This document shows, in pieces, positions 11,076 through 22,591 of a stretch of 64,000 nucleotides of DNA. The notes under the pieces were generated by a model that worked only from the letters and a program-made list of their open reading frames with translations, searched no databases and had not been told where the DNA came from. Position 1 is the first letter of the stretch; each line of letters begins with the position of its first letter. Position numbers and translations under genes: made by a program. Source of the stretch: Brachypodium distachyon (taxonomy: Eukaryota > Streptophyta > Magnoliopsida > Poales > Poaceae); contig NC_016131.3 of assembly GCF_000005505.3 (NCBI RefSeq), positions 43,795,355-43,859,354 of the forward strand, given 5' to 3'.

Positions 11076-13080
11076 TGATGTGGCTCATCTATCTTTACCT
11101 GTCTGCTATTTTAAAAATCTATTTTATTTATGCTAACCCATGGAGTTATGCAGAGTTGTAAGGTATTATTAAATTCTAGATCATTGCGTTGTAATAATAT
11201 ACTTTGACATTTGTATCTCGATATTGCATCTTGAAACTGTGTGTGCTAGTGAGTCGATCCAAGAACTAGCTCTGTAAACATAGAGATAGAACCCTTTATG
11301 GGCCCGATCGCTTCAGCTTTACAAATGAACCTTTTCGTACAACTAATGAAAATATGTTTTCGGTCAGGAACAGAAATATGTTTTGGGTCAGCACGAAAGA
11401 TACATTATTCAGCAATGTGGAAGAGATACATATCTACTACAGTACATGGAGGATTTACGCCAAAGTGGTCTTCAAGTCACGTATCACCCGCATTAGGTTG
11501 ACATCACCCATCTACGTGTCTACTAGACACCATAGTAAACTGCTGCATTTTTTTATTTTGAATCATTATCTTGAAGCATTATTTGATATAATTAATGTCT
11601 GTCTTGTCATTTTTATTAGTGGTGATAATGTCTTGCATGGAACAAAAAATGGAGGTCATTTCCTACAATGAAGAAGTCGATCGGTTCAACGCCGCACTTG
11701 TGACCGGGTCACTGCACATGTTCACCATGTGGGTTGTGCTGGCTGAATCGACCGATGAGGTAGAATTATGTTTAAGTTCTGATATTTACTGCAGCTAGGA
11801 CGAAGAATGACGGTAAATGCAGCACCGAGAAATGTCGTTATTCCTGATCTACCTACGCAGTTCAATGAATTCCAGAATGTTTATGCACAATGGGATAAAT
11901 CCCTGACAGGAACTCAGTAGAATTCAGCCCTTCCTAAAGGTCTCGTTTTGATGTGTAAATATTAATTTTTTTACGCAGTTCTCATTGACCCGTTGTCTAT
12001 ATGAGCCACCGTATGTAATTTCAGTCTACTTGGTATTGTGTTTCAATGGATACATAAATATTAATCCTGACACGCATTGCATGTGCAATATGACTGAGTT
12101 TTTTTACCTACCTGATAATATGCGATGAACTTTTTACTGTTTTATTCTGTGGCGACCCAGGCGTACCTTACTAGTTTAGCAGACCAGGAGTCAAGGATTG
12201 GACCATCGTGCACACGTGTACGTTACTCCTCCAGCGCGAACACTTCCTCTCGTCCTGATCTTCCTGCTTACTCCTACCGATCAGGAGATGGTTGCATTGC
12301 ATAGTCTCACCTGTCTGCTTTGCCTAGCGAGCAATCAAGATGGCAAGGGGTATCCGTTTATCTGGCAAGTAAAAACCACGTTAGGACAAGAGTTTGAACC
12401 AAATTTAGAACCACACGGATACATAAATGGAGAGAATTCTATATCCGAGCTAGAATGTGTACGGTAATACATAATGAAAACTCTGCACATACCATCTAGA
12501 ATTATGATTATATTTTTTTCTCACTGCATTTCTTTACTCCTATAAAAAACTCAATTGGTGACGGTGGTCCTGCACATGTACACGGCTCACTTTTTGGCAA
12601 CGCATGCTGATTTGGCACAAATCATTGAGATGATGACAAATATGGCTTATATGATCTAAGATAGTAGTACGGCGGTTTTTTAACATGAATTTTTTAGTCT
12701 GTAGGCCGTAGATGCGCATGAGAGTACGGATAAAAAGCCCAGCCCAATTTATCCGTCTTCCACAAAACGTTGTGTAACGCTGTGCATCATAACATAATCG
12801 TATGTAAGCGATCGTACTATAACAAACTTCAATATGTAACTAATATCCGTGCACCTACATATCCGTGCAATAAACCATAATGTATGATTATATGTTCTTG
12901 TTTATCATTATGTAGTGCTGCTATTTTTGGGGATGTGTTGATGCCTATAATGTGTTCTTGTAGTGTTGTTATGAGACTTTTGAAAAATGTGTTGTTTATG
13001 GCTTGTGGCCAAATCTTAACATTGATATTTTTACTCTGTATATCCGTCTACGCTGTCGGGTGACGAGTATATGAAAAAAT
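11076..13080. other. Unassigned degenerate interval
   Basis: No intact gene was found. Small frames at 11640-11800 (with FNAALVTGSLHMFTMW) and 11805-11920 faintly recall OB-fold/replication-protein-A-like proteins that occur in Helitrons and in expanded grass families. I cannot support that assignment, because there is no zinc ribbon, no helicase and no Helitron end. The remainder is AT-rich and featureless. Confidence 0.3.
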
Positions 13081-13082
13081 TA

Positions 13083-13198
13083 CTCCCTCCGTTCCATATT
13101 AGGTGACTCAAATTTGTTTAAAAATGAACGTATCTATATACTAAAATACATCTTGATGCATGTAATATCTCGGCATTTAATATGGGACGGAGGGAGCA
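13083..13198. mobile_element. Stowaway MITE
   Basis: The ends CTCCCTCCGTTCC (13083) and, inverted, CTCCCTCCGTCCC (to about 13196) define a MITE of about 115 bp of the Tc1/mariner-related Stowaway type. TA flanks at 13081-13082 and 13199-13200 fit the target duplication, with two extra bases at the right end. Confidence 0.85.
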
Positions 13199-13557
13199 TA
13201 TCCAATTGCGGGTATGAGTACGGATAATAGGTGGGCCCATGGTGTGCCTCGACCCGTACCCAAACGAGCCGGCTGCCATCTAGAGTGAGCAATGAAACAG
13301 TCCACCACCTCTCAAAAGATTGACCTTTCAATCCATCACCTCTCAAAATATTGTCCTTTCACTTCGGAGGTGTGGAAATATGGTGCCCTCTTTGATTCAA
13401 AAGATTGGAAAAATACGGGAATAGGAAAAATAGAGGATTACTATGTCATGTCCACCAGAATCCTATATGATTTTGTTTGACCTAAAATTTGTTTGATTGA
13501 ATCAAAGGATTTCTACCAAGAGGTTGGAGTGGATGGAAAAATTCATACGAAATGTTG
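13199..13557. other. Spacer between two Stowaway MITEs
   Basis: No gene is seen. The stretch contains a direct repeat around TCAATCCATCACCTCTCAAA and TCCACCACCTCTCAAAAG (about 13297-13360). Nothing else is recognisable. Confidence 0.4.
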
Positions 13558-13559
13558 TA

Positions 13560-13677
13560 CTCCCTTCGTTTCATATTAAGTGATTCAAATTTGTCTAAAT
13601 ATATATGGATGTATATATATGTTTAAATACGTCTAGATACATGTAATATTACGGCACTTAATATGGGATGGAGGAAG
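13560..13677. mobile_element. Stowaway MITE
   Basis: A 118-bp element. The left end is CTCCCTTCGTTTCAT and the right end, inverted, is CTTCCTCCATCCCAT. It is flanked by TA on both sides (13558-13559 and 13678-13679). The inner sequence resembles the MITE at 13083, so both belong to one family. Confidence 0.85.
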
Positions 13678-14674
13678 TACAAATGAATTCTTTGAGAAAT
13701 TTCTTATAGAATTTAATCCTACGAATCCAACTCTAGCCTGGCGTGTCGCCTTCTTTTTGTTGCTTCAAATGTGCAAGGTGATCAAAGCATAAACCAGTGG
13801 TGCTCTCACGATGGAAACGCCCCAAAACAAGATAAACTAATTCATATGTGCAATTAATGGCAAATACTACTACTCGGATAAGCTCAATGCAGCATGCGAA
13901 CCTGTGAATGCAAGGCAGCTCATTCGGATGCTTCCTCCTGGCATATAACCACCAAACTGACAACATTCAGACGCATGATGAACTCTCAAGAGGGAAAAAA
14001 TATCATTTTTCTCAGGTTTTACCGGTCTTCGCACCCTTCACACTGGAAGTACCTTCACATGAACCAAAATAAAAAAACCATACGACAAATCAGCCCGTGC
14101 CCCACAGTACATCACAAGCAAACACAAAACAGATCGATGATCCATGAGTAAAACAAAAGGAAGGACAGAAAGCATACACGGCGACAAGGTCCACCGCCGA
14201 GACACATCCTTGTTGTGGCTGCGCGACGCGGGAGACTACCGCCACGCCAATGTTAATTGTTGCCATCAGGCGACGGCTTGGAGTTGAGGAAGTCGTAGCG
14301 CACGGGGCGGACTCGTCCGGTCGTCCCGTTGTCCAAGGGAGTGGCCGGCCGCCGGGTCCGGGCCGTGACGGGGCCCGTCATGCCGCTGAGACGCGGGAGG
14401 TGGAGGAGCAGGGGATGTGGAGATCCGGGGACAAGCGAGGAGCCGGGGACGTACATGTGTGGGAGGAGCAGGCGGCGGCGGTGGGAGGATCTTACAAGGT
14501 CGATCGGCGGCGGAGCAGGGGTTGGGGCACCAAAACCCACAATTAATTCCAAATTCCACCAAAACCGCACCGCTCCAAATCGTTTTATCCTCCGGCCGAT
14601 CGAGATCGATCCAATCAAATTATCAAACCCGAATTGATTTCCGCACCATCCAAAAATAAGGAAGCTGCCACCCC
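13678..14674. other. Flank left of the MULE; no supported gene
   Basis: This is the original neighbour of the sequence at 23893, separated by the MULE insertion. GC-rich open frames overlap at 14250-14562 on both strands. One minus-strand frame ends in VRYDFLNSKPSPDGNN with a stop at 14253. None shows a known domain, and they are probably chance frames, although a short gene ending at 14253 cannot be excluded. Confidence 0.3.
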
Positions 14675-14682
14675 AAAAGACG
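14675..14682. repeat. MULE target-site duplication, left
   Basis: AAAAGACG lies immediately left of the TIR (GCTATTTT at 14683) and is repeated exactly at 23885-23892. This direct repeat fixes both element ends. Confidence 0.85.
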
Positions 14683-14759
14683 GCTATTTTTTTTAAATAA
14701 TACAATTTTTTTATTTTTTTTTAAAAAATAATACGCGTTTTTCAAATTTTTTAAAAATA

Positions 14760-14960
14760 ATACGGCCTCAACCTGGCCCAGGCCGATTGGGTCCAGTCGG
14801 TTTGGCCGAAGCTGATTAGGCCCAGTCGGCCTGGCCCAAGCCGACTGGAGGTAGACCGCGCAGAGCGTGGGTCCCGCAAGAGGCAGTCGGCCTGGCCTAG
14901 GCCGACTGAAGCTCGGTTGGTTTCGGCCAGGCCGACTGGAACTAATTAGGCTAATCAGTT
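14760..14960. repeat. MULE left subterminal GGCCGA repeats
   Basis: Repeated copies of GGCC(A/T)GGCCGACTGG and CAGTCGGCCTGG fill this GC-rich stretch. Mirror-image copies lie at 23690-23800 near the right end. Such subterminal motifs are candidate transposase-binding sites. Confidence 0.65.
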
Positions 14961-15017
14961 TCACCAAACCTAGTTAGTTGCATGATCAATGCATACACGG
15001 TCGAGGCCTAATTTTTG

Positions 15018-15180
15018 TCACGAATCCTTACAGGTTTTTGAACTAAAAGACTTGACAACTTGGATAAATTAACATACATCGATAATGTGCTGGACAATTT
15101 TGTGTCGATTCCTTGCGGGGTTTTTGAACTAAAAGACTTGACGACTTGAATAAATTAACATACATCGATAATGTGCTGGT
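15018..15180. repeat. Tandem 90-bp duplication inside MULE
   Basis: Two copies of a unit of about 90 bp containing TTTTTGAACTAAAAGACTTG and TACATCGATAATGTGCTGG stand side by side, with a few mismatches. Confidence 0.7.
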
Positions 15181-15276
15181 TACGGAACCGAGGCATGACT
15201 AAATTAACATACTTCGATGATACCGCAATTGGATAGAATTAAAGATAGCAAATACAATTGAAACACAGTACAAGCA

Positions 15277-16141
15277 CTACTGAGTCCACTTATGCCATTT
15301 TCCAGACGTATCGCCACGTTCCTCTGCAGCCTTTGCCACGGCGGCCCTTTCTCTTTGCCTCTCCCTTTCTGCCTCACGAGTATCCTTGCGCCTTCGTTCG
15401 TCCTCTTGCATGCGAAGCGCTTTCTTCCTGTTTTTCCTTAGTGCTTCATCAAAGTAACGACGTTGTTCCTCCCTATGCTCTTTGAGCGCTCTCTCTTGCT
15501 CCTCTTTCTCCTGAGCTGCAGCTTTTGCCACACGCTCCTTCGCGTGGAAACGCTACCATGCACTTCGTGACCTTGTGTTAATCTCTTCTACCACCCAATT
15601 TGGCATCTCCGTGTCAATCCAACGATACCACATGCATAGGGGCGGAGCAGACTACAAAATAGCCTAATGTTACAAATAAATCGAATATGACACACACAAC
15701 ATGTTTAAGCACACCTATATGTGCTTACTGGAGGCTTGTCGTACGGCGAAACCGGGACAGGTGAATCATGCTCATAGTTTGCACACATGAAAAACTTCAT
15801 GCCTAGCTTATCTAAAAAAATATGTCACCTCTTTCACCTTGCATAGATTGCCGCACCAACACCTGAGATGTTCCACCCCCGGAGGCAACATCGCTTCTTT
15901 CATCTTCCTCGGCCTCTCGCCTTGGTCGGAGCAAGGCAAACTCATTGGGGGACACTGGAATATTGAAAAAAACATTAGTGGGAAGGATGCTTGGATGACT
16001 ACCGGAGATGAGGTATTTATAAGCTCTCAAACTCATTCTCCCGCCACCGTTTCCCGCCTGGTCCCACCACCGTTTCCCGCCTCCTTTTCCCGCCAGCGTT
16101 TCCCGCCACCCTTTCCCGCCTGGTTCCCCCCCCCCCCCCAC
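15277..16141 (-). pseudogene. MULE accessory gene with coiled-coil C-terminus
   Basis: Minus-strand exons can be followed from about 15990 (VSPNEFALLRPRREAEEDE) through KFFMCANYEHDSP near 15785 and WYRWIDTEMPNWVVEE near 15615. A highly charged helical tail ends at 15277 (EEQERALKEHREEQRRYF and similar). The Cys residues and the aromatic WYRWIDTE region recall small GRF-like zinc-binding motifs, but this is a guess. The tail is a predicted coiled coil. An in-frame stop near 15553 breaks the frame. The gene lies next to the left TIR and reads towards it. Its function is unknown. Confidence 0.45.
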
Positions 16142-16185
16142 CGTTTCCCGCCTTGTTTTCCCGCCACCGTTTCCCGCCTATTTGT
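16035..16185 (+). repeat. TTTCCCGCC minisatellite
   Basis: About ten copies of a 15-bp unit close to CCACCGTTTCCCGCC lie in a row, with a poly-C run at 16128-16139. They sit between the divergent starts of the two accessory genes, so they may belong to a shared promoter region. Confidence 0.75.
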
Positions 16186-16251
16186 ATCTTCTGTAACTAT
16201 AAAAGACCATCCATGGTATTGAAGTGTAGTCTCACCATTTCGTCTGGAAAG

Positions 16252-16812
16252 ATGTCGTCCGGCTTCCCAGATGATCGTAGATTTTGGTCAGGTATGTCCC
16301 AGAGGCTATTGTGGTTAGCCGGTGATTTCAAGGTAGACAATAGGATAGTTCCATGGGACGAACTCATTGGTAGTGACACCGTACTAACTGAGCTGGGCCA
16401 TCAATTAAGAAGGTGCAGATTCCCATTGAGGACTTCTGCAGAGATACGGCAAGAATTGCTAAGGTTGCACGAAAGTTAGAAGAAGCACAGTCAAGGTAAG
16501 AGTGAGTCATACCTATAATGCGCTAGAAAACATCCATTGTTATGGGTTGAAGAAGAGGAATCCGATGAAGATATCTTCATGCCAAGCAAAACGAGTAAGA
16601 GTTCTTCATCGTCCAAGGGGAAGAGCACTGCACCGTCGAAGGGAAAGAGAACATCATCGTCCAAGGGGAAGAGTACATCATCGTCCGATGAAGATATCTT
16701 CATGCCAAGCAAAACGGGTAAGAGTTCTTCATCATCCAAGGGGAAGAGTATTGCACCGTCGAAGGGAAAGAGCACATCATCGTCTAAGGGCAAGAGCACT
16801 TCATCTTCGTAG
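16252..16812 (+). pseudogene. MULE accessory gene with Ser/Lys repeat tail
   Basis: From the ATG at 16252 the protein reads MSSGFPDDRRFWSGMSQRLL, a hydrophobic/charged region without a known domain. Near 16405 the better frame shifts and continues IPIEDFCRDTARIAKVARKL up to a consensus splice donor (AG|GTAAGA at about 16495). A second exon (from about 16537) encodes EEEESDEDIFMPSK and then Ser/Lys/Gly repeats. The SDEDIFMPSKT unit with its tail is duplicated (period 123 bp). The tail is probably disordered and basic. The frameshift marks it as decayed. Confidence 0.45.
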
Positions 16813-17044
16813 GGCTAGAGTTAGGTTATCTTATTTTAAGTTGTCGGTTTTAATTTTAGTCTTTCTATTGCATATGTATTTCAGTCCTACCGTTTTTTAT
16901 TTGCAAATGTAACTTGAATAAGAATGCGAAAAATAGTAACATGTCTCTCTCATACATAGGTAGAAATATGTCTCATACATAGGTATAAATATGTCTCATA
17001 GATAGGTAGAAATAAGTCTCATACATAGGTCCTACATGCAAATA
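16813..17044. repeat. Short ATACATAGGTA repeats
   Basis: 3' region of the accessory gene. 16950-17035 holds four copies of a unit of about 24 bp, GTCTCATACATAGGTAGAAA. Confidence 0.65.
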
Positions 17045-19762
17045 TCAGGCACGGCGTCTGGGACGGTGTTTCGAGGGTGCCTGTGGCGTGGTCCAGCCAT
17101 ACCTATGAGGTGGCACAACGTTGCGCAGAGGAATCATGGACCCATCCTCGCGATACTGTGTATCCTCCTGTGTGGGGTCTGGTGGCGGAGTATTGAACAT
17201 CCAGCTATGTTGGACAAAATAGTCCTCTCCTTGAGCGTGATCCTGCTCACTACCCCACGAGGGTTCAGACAACGACGACTGATGCTCGTAGGCTCCTGCA
17301 TGTGGGAAAGTACTTAGCATTAGAATTGTGTAGCAGTCATGATAATGAACACAATAGATAGAAATATACATACCCTGTGGCTAGGTCTGTGGACGAAACT
17401 CAAAGTTCATCGTGGGACTCTGTTGGTGCTGCCACGCCGAACCTCCAGCCTGAAAAGTGGGCTGCTGCTGTTGCCAATAGTCGAAAGAAGACTGCGGCTG
17501 GTGCCACGATGAACCTCCGGCCTGCTCAGGAGGTGGTGGCCTGGGCGTCGACTGCTTTGGTAGACGTGGACGCGGGTGGTGTCGGAGGTGCGGTGGTTCC
17601 TGCTGACGTGGCCACTGCTGGTGCGTGGACGGACGCGGGGGCCGTACGGATGCCTGGTGGTGAACGACGTCCGAAATGCAGGTGCACGTGATAGCCGCGT
17701 AAACAGAGCGTAGCTTCTCCTCCATTTGTCTTAGTCAGGACTGGTGCGGCTCCCGTGGTAGTAGAAGTGGACCGGTCGAAAGCGAACGTCCATACGCAGC
17801 GAACTCGGCCTGTAAATCCTGTGTCAACTGAGCCAGCAATTGGCACAAAAAGCATTACATATATATGGCAAAGTACGTAACAAACACATGCATTATGTTA
17901 AGAGAAAATATTTACCGCGTGCTATCTAGAGCCTGAAGTAGACTGGTTAGAGTACATATCTTGCAAACTCGGCTCGGCTATCTCCTGGGGGTGAGAGTGT
18001 TGAATGATGCTCAATCGGGTAGCTGTCATGTACCTCTGCAAATAGCCGTTGAATAGATCCAGATCAAAGGCCTCCAATGGCCAAACCCGTGTCGTCGCAG
18101 TCTCCCGCTATGACGTACGTTTGAACCCTCTACAGCCACTGAGTCCGGGTCTTGGTACTTCTCTTCCTGGTTAACCTGAGATCGCATTGTGTGTTGAAAA
18201 ATTAAATTATGGACAATTCTGGACGACAATCATAAATTGTAGAACTACACATACATGTGGACGATCGGTGGAAGTGGATCCTCCATCGGTGGAGGAACGA
18301 CCAACTGGAGTGCCCTAAACTGCCTCATGACCCTCTGCTGGGCCATCTCCTCCACGCAGACGTCGAAGATGATCTTTGATTTTGTCATCTAGTAAGCGTA
18401 ATCTCTCGTGCAGACCATGGACATCCCGCCAGGATATCTAAGATCGATGGCGTCCTGTGTGTACGGCTCCTAGACAACCGCCTCAGAGTGCAACACGTCG
18501 AACTGCTCGTTGAATGATGGGTAGCAATTCCTGACCTGATCGTGTGCAAAGCGTCTCTGTAAAAAAAAAGAAATTAGCTTCATTCATGGTTTATGTAAAC
18601 TAATGTATAAATTTTACATTCGACATATCTTGTTACGTGTCCAAATTGTCGCGAAAGTAGGCAGGTCGATGTGTTCTAAGTCAAACAACTCCTGCTCAGG
18701 GTTAGGGTGATCACCCGTAACGTCTGGTTGGCCGATAGAAAACCTCTCCCACGACCAGAGCTGCAACAATAAAGGACATCCAAGCAGGGCTGACTTGGGC
18801 GACGCAAGCTGGCAAGCGTTGCACATACCTCGGTACGTAGCCGTTAAGACAACCAAACCCCAACTCTTCTGTATGATGTCGTCACCACAAGTTACATTCG
18901 CGATCTCCACTGCAATAGGGATGTAGCGTGCGCTAATGGTGGTGACGTGGTTCTCGGTGAACATCACCTTCCCGAGAAGCCACATTATATATGCCTCAAG
19001 GCTCCGAGTGATCTGAGGCTCGGTCATTTGGGTCTCTGGATACCCAAACTTCTGAATCTGCATGCAACAAAAACGAAATGTTAGTAAACCCATGCAAGTA
19101 TATGAGGTACACTCTTAGATATATTAACTTCAAACACATCGATCTAACCTGGTAATTGAGCAACCAATCTAGCTTAGGTCCGTGAGCCTCTGAGGTGAGT
19201 GGCCTAGCTCCGGCAAGAATACCTTGAAAACGTAGTGCCATACCCTCCTGCCAATCAGCTGGTGTCTGCAACGGTCCTATGGGATCACCCACCAATGGTA
19301 GTCCCAGCAGCATCGACACATCCTGGAGAGTATGAGCCATCTCTCCCCAGCGAAAGTGAAACGTGTGTGTCTCGGGCCTCCATCTATCCACTAAGCAGCT
19401 CAGCAGCGAGTGGTCAATTTGTAGCCGTATAGAGTTGAAGCCTCGTCGCTCGCCCTCTACCATTTCCGCACGAGTTGCCTCAACAAGTCGTGCGAAAGGT
19501 AAAAGGCCAGCCCACTTCAAAATGCATAAATAAAATGGACATGTAAGGGATGAATAAATAAAATGGACATGAAAGGGATGAATAAATAAATGAACATGCA
19601 AGGGATGAATGAATAAATACCGCTGAATCCAGGCAAGGTGTATCATCCAATTGTCCTTAGAGTGCGCGTGACAAGGGGCTCGACACTCTCAGGATGCGCC
19701 ACCAATCGAGCAGCCCGATGCTTACTCTCAATCTCCGGAGATAGCAATTACACTCTCTCCAT
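17045..19762 (-). pseudogene. Plant mobile domain (PMD) protein of the MULE
   Basis: This multi-exon minus-strand gene starts near 19762. The first exon reads LSPEIESKHRAARLVAHPES. The second (to about 19150) contains FARLVEATRAEMVEGERRG, LVDRWRPETHTFHFRWGEM and MLLGLPLVGDPIGP. Later exons include EAYIMWLLGKVMFTENH and PLLLQLWSWERFSIGQP. These are the typical signatures of the aminotransferase-like plant mobile domain (PF10536). The C-terminal part is Gln/Pro-rich (for example WQQQQPTFQAGGSAWQHQQ at about 17440). PMD genes are often carried by MULEs and include the host-derived or domesticated MAIL1/MAIN relatives. Early stops (fifth codon, and near 18470) suggest this copy is inactive. Exon borders are approximate. 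Confidence 0.75.
19540..19622. repeat. 28-30-bp tandem repeat in PMD intron
   Basis: Three units of GGACATG(T/A)AAGGGATGAATAAAT lie head to tail. They fall between the first and second exons of the PMD gene, so they are probably intronic. Confidence 0.7.
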
Positions 19763-20091
19763 TTTGTACCTGCAACATTTATAAACATAGTTAGACATAC
19801 AATACAAAGTTAAGCATAGTTAAACTGAGAGTACATATTAAAACATAGTTGAACAAAGAGTACAAATTAACACATAGTTCCACATAGAGTACAAACTAAA
19901 ACATATGGCACAAATTAACACATAGTTTCACATAGAGTACAAATTAAAACTTAGTTCCACATAGAGTACAAATTAAAACATAGTTTCACATAGAGTACAA
20001 ATTATAACATAGTTCCACATAGAGTACATATTAAAATATAGAGTACAAATTAACACATAGTTTCACATAGAGTACATATTAAGGCTATAGT
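19763..20091. repeat. Tandem CACATAGAGTACAAATTAA array
   Basis: About eight units of roughly 36-38 bp built on ACATAGTTCCACATAGAGTA fill 19790-20085. They separate the transposase stop from the PMD start, and no coding is seen. Confidence 0.8.
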
Positions 20092-22591
20092 CTAGTTTCT
20101 TCCTCTCCCTCTTCCACGGGCAGTAGTTCCGCCAGTACCGAAAGTTGGACAATAAATGTCCCTATGGCCAAAATGGTTGCATAGAAAACATTGTCGTGAA
20201 GGTCCTACGACTTCAGATTCATCCATATCATTTCGGATGCGCCTGGACGGACGTCTGTCTGTGCCTGTCCGCAGTAGTCCGGGGTCAGGGATGTACCGCC
20301 TTTCACCAGGGGTTGCCTTGTTGAAATTGCCCATTGCATGAAACCCTAGCATCTCACCCGTCCATGTGCTAAGCACAGACTCTTTCAGGTAATAGGGAGA
20401 CACAAATGAGATTGCGTCCATCCCTAACTGCCCGCAAGCAACAAGTACATGTGAGTAAGGAAGGTGAAGCAACTTTGGTTTATTGCAGGTGCACTCACAC
20501 GTTGGCCACGCTTCATTTCCAATCTTCACCCCCTGTGTCCTCAATTCATTTCCACAACCGAACTTGTCAGTTAGCAAGCGCACCTCAAACCTGTGTTCTT
20601 GATTACCGATGGCGACGACAGTATGAGACCTAGCTTTTTCCATCTTCTCATCCATGTACTTCATAATCTTTTCACAGTACCATATATTTGGGTTGTTCAT
20701 GATATGCATTTCAGCTCTCTGGTGTCTATCTCTGAAATACTTCACCGTGCCATGGAAAATACCCTCGACGATGGCTGTAAGTGATAAAGCCCTATTTCCC
20801 CTTGGACAAAGTTGTATGTTTCTGCCAGGTTAGTAGTCATGACGCCGTACGTAGCACCATGTGTGTCGTGCAGCAAAGACCACCGCTCCAGAGGCTCGTG
20901 CTCTATCCACTGCTGAAAGTTTTTAATCTTCCTCCCAACCCTTATCCTAGTGCCGGGTGGGTCAAACTCTGGCAAGTCACAAAGCTCAACAGGTTCTTCC
21001 TCAGCTGGTCCTGTTCCAACTACTGTCTGTGCAGCCACTACTGCTACATGTGCTGCTACCGATGCGGCTCGTGCCTCTCTCCTTTCCCTAACATGTTTCT
21101 TCATGAACTCATCAAGATAACCACGTATCCTAGTGTACTTCCATTGTTGGTTCTGTTTGCAGATTCTTGAATACATTCATAAGTGACTTGTTCCTGAACT
21201 GCGAGAAGAAGTTGGCCCCCAAATGTCGCATGCACCAACGACTATGCATGTCCTGCCATGGAGTTTGTTCATCAGGCCCAGGGTTTGTCAGTGTCCTTAT
21301 CGCACAGAGTATGCCTGCATGTCTGTCATGAAGGATGCACACATTCGGCTTATCATGCACAACTACTCTCTTGAGCTGCCTGAAAAAGCATAACCAACTT
21401 TCAGTGTTCTCATCCTCCACGAAAGTAAATGCGAGCGGAACGATTTGATTGTTGCTGTCTTGACCAATGGCGGTCAAGATCTGCCCCCCTGTATTTGCCA
21501 GTCAGAAAAGTGCCATCTACGCATATCACCGGTCGACAATGATTGAAAGCTTGGACGCATACACCGAAAGTGAAGAACAGCCGATGCAACACCCTCATAG
21601 TTGGATACTCTGGGTGCAGGAAGTGTTGGATGTCGACATAAGTGCCTGGATTACAGGCTTGCAGTGTATGGAGGAGGCGAACAACAGAGTCGTACGAGTC
21701 GAAAAGCGAACCAAATCTTTCCTCAAGAGCCCTCTGCTTAGCCCTCCAAGCCTTGCCATACGAAATGTTGTACTTAAACCTTACCCTGACCATATGCATG
21801 ATGGCCTTCACTTCCATTGCTTGCTCTCCACTATCTCCGTGTAAAGCAACCGAGCAAGAAGCGTCGACGAGAGGTTACGATGGTCTTGAGGGATACTGGG
21901 AATGACACATGTGTGCAACACCAAGTCACTCACAACCCAATCTGTGTCATACTTAGGAACATAGCCATGCACCTCCCGGGACAACTATTTGTTCGCACTC
22001 CATTGTCAGATATTTTTGCGAAGAGACTGTTGTTTTGAAAACCCTTTGCATGGACATTGCCCAAGCAATTATTGCATCCTGCGGATGTTTCTTGTCAGGA
22101 AATCTGGCACCCTTCGCAATGTTGTTCTGATGATATTGCCATGTAGAGTCGTGCCCATCGTTCACGGTCATAGCTTAAGAGAAGTCCTGATTCCATGATG
22201 CAGGAATCGGCACCTCCTCTTCGTCCGACTCATCAGACTCATCGTCATAAGAACTACGACCATCTGTATCTTCATCCTCCATCTGGTTCTGCAAGTGACC
22301 ATCTTCTTCGTCCGCATCTGCCTCGCCAGTGTACTCATCCTCTCCTACTGCCCCGGAGCTTTGGCCTGATTCATAACCACCACCTCCAGCATTCGACACA
22401 GAGTTTGCATTGGACAAGTCATAACTTGATTCATCCTCGCCTTCAGCTGGATTGGTCTCATGAGCGACAACCTGGATTAAGGCGACATGTGTAGTTCCTC
22501 TTTTCTCGCAACTTTCTAACCAGCGCACCCACTTGATGTCCGGTCTATCGGCCTCAAAACCCAGAAAATATTTGAACTTGACTTTGTCCAT
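20092..22591 (-). pseudogene. MuDR-type MULE transposase
   Basis: The start is at 22591 (MDKVKFKYFLGFEADRPDIK), followed by an acidic linker. A Mutator DNA-binding region near 22080 reads ARFPDKKHPQDAIIAWAM. The catalytic core shows the first Asp in VICVDGTFLTGKYRG (about 21510), the second in CILHDRHAGIL (about 21330) and the MHSRWCMRHLGANFF block (about 21220). A SWIM zinc finger (CECTCNKPKLLHLPYSHV, about 20490) and a C-terminal CCHC knuckle (CFLCNHFGHRDIYC, about 20170) complete the family order. Frame changes near 22172, 21850, 21450, 21160 and 20744 break the protein. In active elements this enzyme cuts and pastes DNA between the TIRs, making 8-11-bp duplications, as seen here. Confidence 0.85.

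Noticed and set aside
11298..12467. Helitron or replication-protein-A gene
   Set aside because: Only faint similarity in short frames; no zinc ribbon, Rep/helicase motifs or CTRR hairpin end.
14368..14562. Secreted peptide hormone ending in SKPSPDGNN
   Set aside because: Does not match CLE, CEP, RGF or PIP signatures, and no signal peptide is seen.
14253..14705. 150-codon minus-strand ORF crossing the MULE end
   Set aside because: Its start lies inside the MULE TIR, so it cannot be an ancestral gene in this form; no domain.
20781..21905. Plus-strand ORFs of 87-129 codons
   Set aside because: Antisense shadows of the MuDR transposase.
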